A stretch of DNA of 64,000 nt from the NCBI RefSeq assembly GCF_028596025.1, contig NZ_CP117167.1, forward strand, positions 4,588,001 to 4,652,000, in the 5' to 3' direction. Below the pieces are notes generated by a model, which was not told the DNA's origin, ran no database searches, and worked only from the letters and a program-made list of their open reading frames with translations. Position 1 is the first letter of the stretch. Each line of letters opens with the position of its first letter. Position numbers and translations under genes: made by a program. The stretch is from Mucilaginibacter jinjuensis. GTDB taxonomy: Bacteria; Bacteroidota; Bacteroidia; Sphingobacteriales; Sphingobacteriaceae. Below, piece after piece: positions 59,987 through 64,000 of the stretch.

Positions 59987-62359
59987 TTGAGAACGATATA
60001 TAAAAAACCTAAGACTATAATCAGTGCCGGTATTGTACTGGTACTGATTATACTGTTTTGGTTTTGTATCCCTAAACATCTGTTTAACGCCCCAACTTCG
60101 TTTGTAATTGATGATAACCAGGGGCAGTTATTAGGTGCATCAATCGCATCCGACGGGCAATGGCGGTTTCCGTATAATGCTGATGTGCCGCCCAAATTCA
60201 AAGCCTGTATTATTGCCTTTGAGGATAAACGTTTTGAGCACCACCCCGGGTTTGATTTTCTGGCTTTTGGCCGTGCCATTAAACAAAACATCAGGGCAAG
60301 GCGCGTGGTAAGCGGAGGCAGTACGTTAACCATGCAGGTGATCCGTTTATCAACCCGAAAAAACCGCACGGTATGGCAAAAACTGCTCGAAATATTTAAA
60401 GCTTTAAGACTAGAACTTACGCATTCAAAGAGCGAGATATTGGCTTTATATTCAAGCAATGCACCATTTGGGAGCAACGTTGTAGGGCTCGATGCTGCAT
60501 CGTGGCGATATTTTGGCCGCGCACCCGATAAGCTTTCATGGGGCGAAATGGCCGTACTGGCCGTGCTGCCCAATTCGCCTTCGCTGGTGCATCCGGGTAA
60601 AAACAGGATGATACTACTCCGAAAACGCAATTTATTGCTGGATCATTTACGACAGCAACATATTATTGACGCTACCACCGCCTCGCTTGCCAAACTGGAG
60701 CCTGTGCCCGAAAAGCCTTTCCCCCTGCCAACGCTTGCGCCTCATTTACTGCAGCGTTTTAAAACCGATAATATCGCCCATAAACAAAATGGTGGCCGTA
60801 TAAAAACATCCATCAACAGCATTTTACAGCAAAATGTTACCGATATTATTGAAAGACACCACCAGCTTTTAAAGGGCAATGACATCCGCAACGCGGCGGC
60901 TATTGTTTTAGATGTGGAAACCGGGCAAACCTTAGCTTATGTGGGTAATATCAGTCACCCCGAAAATAAGGATATGGAAAGCGATGTAGATGTAATAGCA
61001 TCGCCGCGCAGTCCCGGCAGTACTTTAAAACCATTATTGTATGCTGCCATGCTGCACGATGGGTTGATATTGCCTAATAGCCTCATCCCCGATATACCTA
61101 CACAAATTGCTGGGTATCACCCCCAAAACTTTGATCTTGGGTATGATGGCGCTGTGTCCGCCTCAAAAGCCTTAGCAAGATCATTAAACATACCGGCGGT
61201 TAAAATGCTGGTACAGTATAAGTACGACCGCTTTCACAGCCTGTTACGTAATGTGGGGATGACCACGCTTAAACAACCGGCAGACCATTATGGCTTATCA
61301 TTAATATTAGGCGGCAGCGAAAACACACTATGGGAACTAAGCGGTGCTTACGCGGATATGGCACGTGTACTAAACCATTATCAACAATATAAAGGGAAAT
61401 ATAATCCAAACGATTATCGCAACCCCGTATACAAACCGGCACCTCGCGTTACCCCTGAGTTAGAAAAAGGCGGACTGCTGGATGCGGCATCTATTTACTA
61501 CACCTTTCAGGCAATGGAGGAGGTAATGCGCCCTGGTGATGAATTATTATGGCAGCAATTTACCTCCACGCAACGCATTGCATGGAAAACCGGCACCAGC
61601 TTCGGTTTTAGGGATGGCTGGGCAATTGGTGTAACCCCACGTTATGTTGTAGGTGTTTGGGTTGGTAATACCAATGGTGAAGGCCGCCCCGGATTAATCG
61701 GCGTAAACACTGCTGCCCCTATTTTGTTCGAGATCTTCAGGCAACTCCCTGTAACCCGTGATTGGTTTGCGGTGCCTGCGGGAGAGATGACAATGATGGC
61801 AGTGTGCCACGAAAGCGGTTACCGTGCAGGTGAAAATTGCGACCATGTTGATACCTTATTTATGCCCAAAAGTGGCTTAAAAGCTCCGGTTTGCCCCTTT
61901 CATCAATTAGTACATTTAGATGCAAGCCGTAAATGGCAGGTAACTTCTGTATGTGAGGCACCTGCAAACATGGTTCATGTGCCCTGGTTTGTGCTGCCCC
62001 CATCTATGGAGTTTTATTACCGCAGCCATAATTATAGTTATAAACCTCTCCCCCCTTTCCGGGCAGATTGTGCGGCTACCTTGCAGCACCCTATGGAATT
62101 AATATATCCAAAAGATGGTGCAAAAGTATATGTACCATTAGAAGCTGATGGCACACGCGGCCGGATGATATGCAATGCAGCGCACCGGCAAACAGGCATT
62201 AAAATATTCTGGCACCTGGATAATCAATACGTAGGGGAAACCAAAGACTATCATCAAATGGCTTTAAACCCATCAGCAGGTAAACACGTGCTAACACTGG
62301 TTGATGCAAACGGCAACCGCCTGCAATCTTATTTTGAAGTTTTAGATAAGGGGAAATAA
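59987..62359 (+). CDS. pbpC: Penicillin-binding protein 1C
   Basis: This 790-aa bifunctional cell-wall synthase has a TTG start, a membrane anchor (about 9-29) and a GT51 transglycosylase domain (IAFEDKRFEHHPGFDFLAFG, GGSTLTMQVIRL). The transpeptidase domain has SPGSTLKP (SxxK) and KTGTSFGFRDGW (KTG), and the PBP1C-specific C-terminal domain covers about 700-790. It builds peptidoglycan and is encoded just behind the macroglobulin, which is thought to guard the periplasm when the wall is damaged. Confidence 0.93.
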   Translation: MRTIYKKPKTIISAGIVLVLIILFWFCIPKHLFNAPTSFVIDDNQGQLLGASIASDGQWRFPYNADVPPKFKACIIAFEDKRFEHHPGFDFLAFGRAIKQNIRARRVVSGGSTLTMQVIRLSTRKNRTVWQKLLEIFKALRLELTHSKSEILALYSSNAPFGSNVVGLDAASWRYFGRAPDKLSWGEMAVLAVLPNSPSLVHPGKNRMILLRKRNLLLDHLRQQHIIDATTASLAKLEPVPEKPFPLPTLAPHLLQRFKTDNIAHKQNGGRIKTSINSILQQNVTDIIERHHQLLKGNDIRNAAAIVLDVETGQTLAYVGNISHPENKDMESDVDVIASPRSPGSTLKPLLYAAMLHDGLILPNSLIPDIPTQIAGYHPQNFDLGYDGAVSASKALARSLNIPAVKMLVQYKYDRFHSLLRNVGMTTLKQPADHYGLSLILGGSENTLWELSGAYADMARVLNHYQQYKGKYNPNDYRNPVYKPAPRVTPELEKGGLLDAASIYYTFQAMEEVMRPGDELLWQQFTSTQRIAWKTGTSFGFRDGWAIGVTPRYVVGVWVGNTNGEGRPGLIGVNTAAPILFEIFRQLPVTRDWFAVPAGEMTMMAVCHESGYRAGENCDHVDTLFMPKSGLKAPVCPFHQLVHLDASRKWQVTSVCEAPANMVHVPWFVLPPSMEFYYRSHNYSYKPLPPFRADCAATLQHPMELIYPKDGAKVYVPLEADGTRGRMICNAAHRQTGIKIFWHLDNQYVGETKDYHQMALNPSAGKHVLTLVDANGNRLQSYFEVLDKGK

Positions 62360-62364
62360 AGACA

Positions 62365-62697
62365 TTAGTCATATATACCAATATCTTTTAAATGCGGCAT
62401 CTTGTAATGGCGGATAAAACCAACGATCTTTTCAAAATCATGCGTACTAAAACCTGGTGTACGCCCATACCAGGTCCAATGATGGCTATTTAAAGGAACT
62501 ATCAAAGCCCCTAAAAACGCCAGCTCAGACTCTACCGCATAGCGTGGAGAATGTTCAATATGAAGTAATTGTTCGTGGATAATATAATTCTCAGGTATAC
62601 AAAGCTGCCCCCTTTCCGATTTCTGGAAAATTGGCATTACTTCCAAAACTCTAAACCCATTATCCGTAATTAAGGTGTACAAGGTTTTTGTAAACAT
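62365..62697 (-). CDS. Uncharacterised small protein
   Basis: This 110-aa soluble frame (MFTKTLYTLITDNGFRVLEV...LKDIGIYD) is convergent with pbpC, 5 bp apart. No recognised motif; composition is protein-like with several His and Trp residues (HHWTWYGRTPGF). About 175 bp of upstream DNA is available for a promoter. Confidence 0.6.
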   Translation of the reverse strand: MFTKTLYTLITDNGFRVLEVMPIFQKSERGQLCIPENYIIHEQLLHIEHSPRYAVESELAFLGALIVPLNSHHWTWYGRTPGFSTHDFEKIVGFIRHYKMPHLKDIGIYD

Positions 62698-62872
62698 ATC
62701 GCAAAACTTAGAGCTTTTACGAATGAATAAACTGATTAGTTATATAACTATCAAAATATTAAAATGAGTTTACCTCATACGTTATTGATTGGCTATTCTG
62801 GTTAATTTACTTGCGTATTTATACTTCAATATTACCACGTATAAGTACGGGAGAGTACATAAATAACATTTG

Positions 62873-63640
62873 TTACCGGCCACCATAGGTATCCAGATTT
62901 TGGATTTCAATTTTATACTTCACAGGTAAAAGTGCATTTTTAAGATATACCTGTAATTTAATATGGCTACTTATTTTATACAGATAAAGCAAAGGTTTTA
63001 AACGCCTGATCTGTTTGAGTTTCAACAAATCTGTTACATCCGAAGGGGCCATTAAGGCCTGTACCAACTTTAATAAGGGGAATCTTACACCTCCTAAATG
63101 TTGCCGGTATTGTTTAAACAGATCGACGGTAAAATTACTGAACTGAAGGTCTTGCTTCAGGTGTATTTCGCGCATAATTTTCCAAGCATTATAAGTTGTA
63201 GGCAAGCCTTCAAACCCCATACGGAGGCCTACTTTACAAAACACATGAAACACTTCTTCTTTCTCGGCCAGTGTCAGCTTACATTCTAACAGCTCGTACG
63301 CGCGGATCGAATAATCAATCAGCATAAATAAAACGTCACGGTAAGCCCAGTCGGGGATCTGGCTACCGCGCGCATGCTCAACCTGTTTGTGAATAGCCGT
63401 AATTTGATCTATGGCAGCACAGGCTTCGTTATTAGTCGAGAAGATAATTCGTTGCGCATAGGTAACTGTAGAAAATAATCTGCCCAATGGATCGGCCGGC
63501 AGCTTACCGGTAAAGTATAGCCAGTCCACTGCCTTGTTCAGGGCAAATTCGGCGGCTGAGGCCGCAAAAATAAACAGCACCGTATCAGCCTTGCCCCAAA
63601 TCTCCCGCACTATCGAATCTTCTTTTACAAAATACTTCAT
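62873..63640 (-). CDS. MpaB-family (DUF2236) oxygenase-like protein
   Basis: This 255-aa protein matches the DUF2236/MpaB pattern: VDWLYFTGKLPADPLGRLFSTVTYAQRIIF, HARGSQIPDWAYRDVLFMLI and a later helical part. MpaB-type proteins are haem-dependent or latex-oxygenase-like enzymes in some bacteria; the usual His ligands are only partly evident here (AIHKQVEHARG), so activity is uncertain. It lies 2 bp after the DUF2809 gene on the same strand. Confidence 0.75.
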   Translation of the reverse strand: MKYFVKEDSIVREIWGKADTVLFIFAASAAEFALNKAVDWLYFTGKLPADPLGRLFSTVTYAQRIIFSTNNEACAAIDQITAIHKQVEHARGSQIPDWAYRDVLFMLIDYSIRAYELLECKLTLAEKEEVFHVFCKVGLRMGFEGLPTTYNAWKIMREIHLKQDLQFSNFTVDLFKQYRQHLGGVRFPLLKLVQALMAPSDVTDLLKLKQIRRLKPLLYLYKISSHIKLQVYLKNALLPVKYKIEIQNLDTYGGR

Positions 63641-63642
63641 CG

Positions 63643-64000
63643 TTATTTGGGTTTACGGAGTATTTTAACTTCAATAAGCCATACCAGCAGAATGCCGAGC
63701 GTATACATCAGCATATCTATCCATGAAAAACCGGTACCGATAATAATACAAGTCACACGGGAATTTTGTAAGCCCAGTATATTCACAATGTGGAAGTATT
63801 GCAGGGTTTCTACAACGTAAGAGAACAGCAGCACTCCTATTGCGGTAACGGCCACCCTGGTATCGGCAACACTTTTAACCATGCAATACAGCAGGATAAC
63901 AACTAAGAAATCGCCCCCGAAAGGGCGAATAATAGCATCGTGCATGTAGAAGCCGATAAAAAATTCGACCAAAAACAATACGACAGCGAGAATAAAATAA
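63643..64000 (-). CDS. DUF2809 membrane protein (5' end outside window)
   Basis: The frame is open to the right edge of the window, so the start codon is probably outside; a TTG at 63976-63978 is a less likely start because hydrophobic coding continues upstream of it (FILAVVLFLVEF). At least three membrane segments are visible (VILLYCMVKSVA; VAVTAIGVLLFSYVVETLQY; WIDMLMYTLGILLVWLIEV). GDFLVVILLY and the LGL...GTGFSWIDMLMYTLG end match DUF2809, whose function is unknown. Confidence 0.75.
   Translation of the reverse strand, partial: YFILAVVLFLVEFFIGFYMHDAIIRPFGGDFLVVILLYCMVKSVADTRVAVTAIGVLLFSYVVETLQYFHIVNILGLQNSRVTCIIIGTGFSWIDMLMYTLGILLVWLIEVKILRKPK

Noticed and set aside
59770-60630. 286-aa minus-strand frame
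   Set aside because: It is antisense to the macroglobulin end and the PBP1C transglycosylase domain, both strongly supported.
1-64000. CRISPR arrays, rRNA genes and complete insertion sequences
   Set aside because: No regularly spaced repeats, rRNA segments or transposase genes were seen on either strand.

Overview
The window looks like a chromosome segment from a Bacteroidota bacterium, most likely Sphingobacteriaceae (Mucilaginibacter/Pedobacter type). The reasons are promoters of the TAnnTTTG class, a TonB-dependent receptor next to a DUF4249 lipoprotein, a FecR/ECF-sigma pair, leaderless or TTG starts, and a tmRNA with a GENTYALAA-type tag. The family assignments below are from motif recognition by eye; no database search was run.

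Layout. (1) 1-2,484 is core chromosome: the 5' end of a 2-oxoacid dehydrogenase gene, a secreted DUF1573 protein, a class I/II aminotransferase and the tmRNA gene ssrA. (2) 2,471-39,958 is a ~37.5 kb genomic island inserted in the 3' end of ssrA. A 15-bp direct repeat of the tmRNA 3' end (attL 2471-2485, attR 39944-39958) bounds it, a tyrosine integrase lies just inside attL, and paired GGTGAGCA boxes lie inside both ends. (3) 39,959-64,000 is core chromosome again: the displaced ssrA terminator, a secreted cupin, TonB receptor/DUF4249, an STN-domain protein, FecR/sigma, two very large alpha-2-macroglobulins followed by PBP1C, and a few small genes.

The island is a composite. It holds two integrases (2732, 6032), two excisionase-like HTH proteins, a relaxase/BfmA mobilization module with oriT-like inverted repeats (15.2-18.5 kb), and a broken piece of a coupling protein (29.6 kb). 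Its cargo is a dense run of probable defence or conflict modules: an ORF6N gene framed by look-alike palindromes; an orphan HigA-like antitoxin; a SWIM-type protein; XRE/ImmA facing an unrecognised 318-aa gene; MazG plus a nuclease-DUF2075 helicase bracketed by two 107-bp repeats; a bacterial ubiquitin-like operon (multi-Ubl/E2-like, JAMM-E1 fusion, DUF6527, AlbA); XRE-ImmA with a PIN-like partner; a Fic enzyme; a Septu-like ATPase/HNH pair; a 1408-aa sacsin-type ATPase with a DUF3883 nuclease-like end; a Mrr-like nuclease protein; and a cytoplasmic subtilisin coupled to an AAA+ ATPase. A decapitated KAP-type NTPase lies near the right end.

The least conventional candidates are the subtilisin-AAA pair, the MazG/DUF2075 cassette with its structured flanking repeats, the ORF6N gene whose flanking hairpins resemble a palindrome inside its own coding sequence, and the ubiquitin operon with its AlbA partner.
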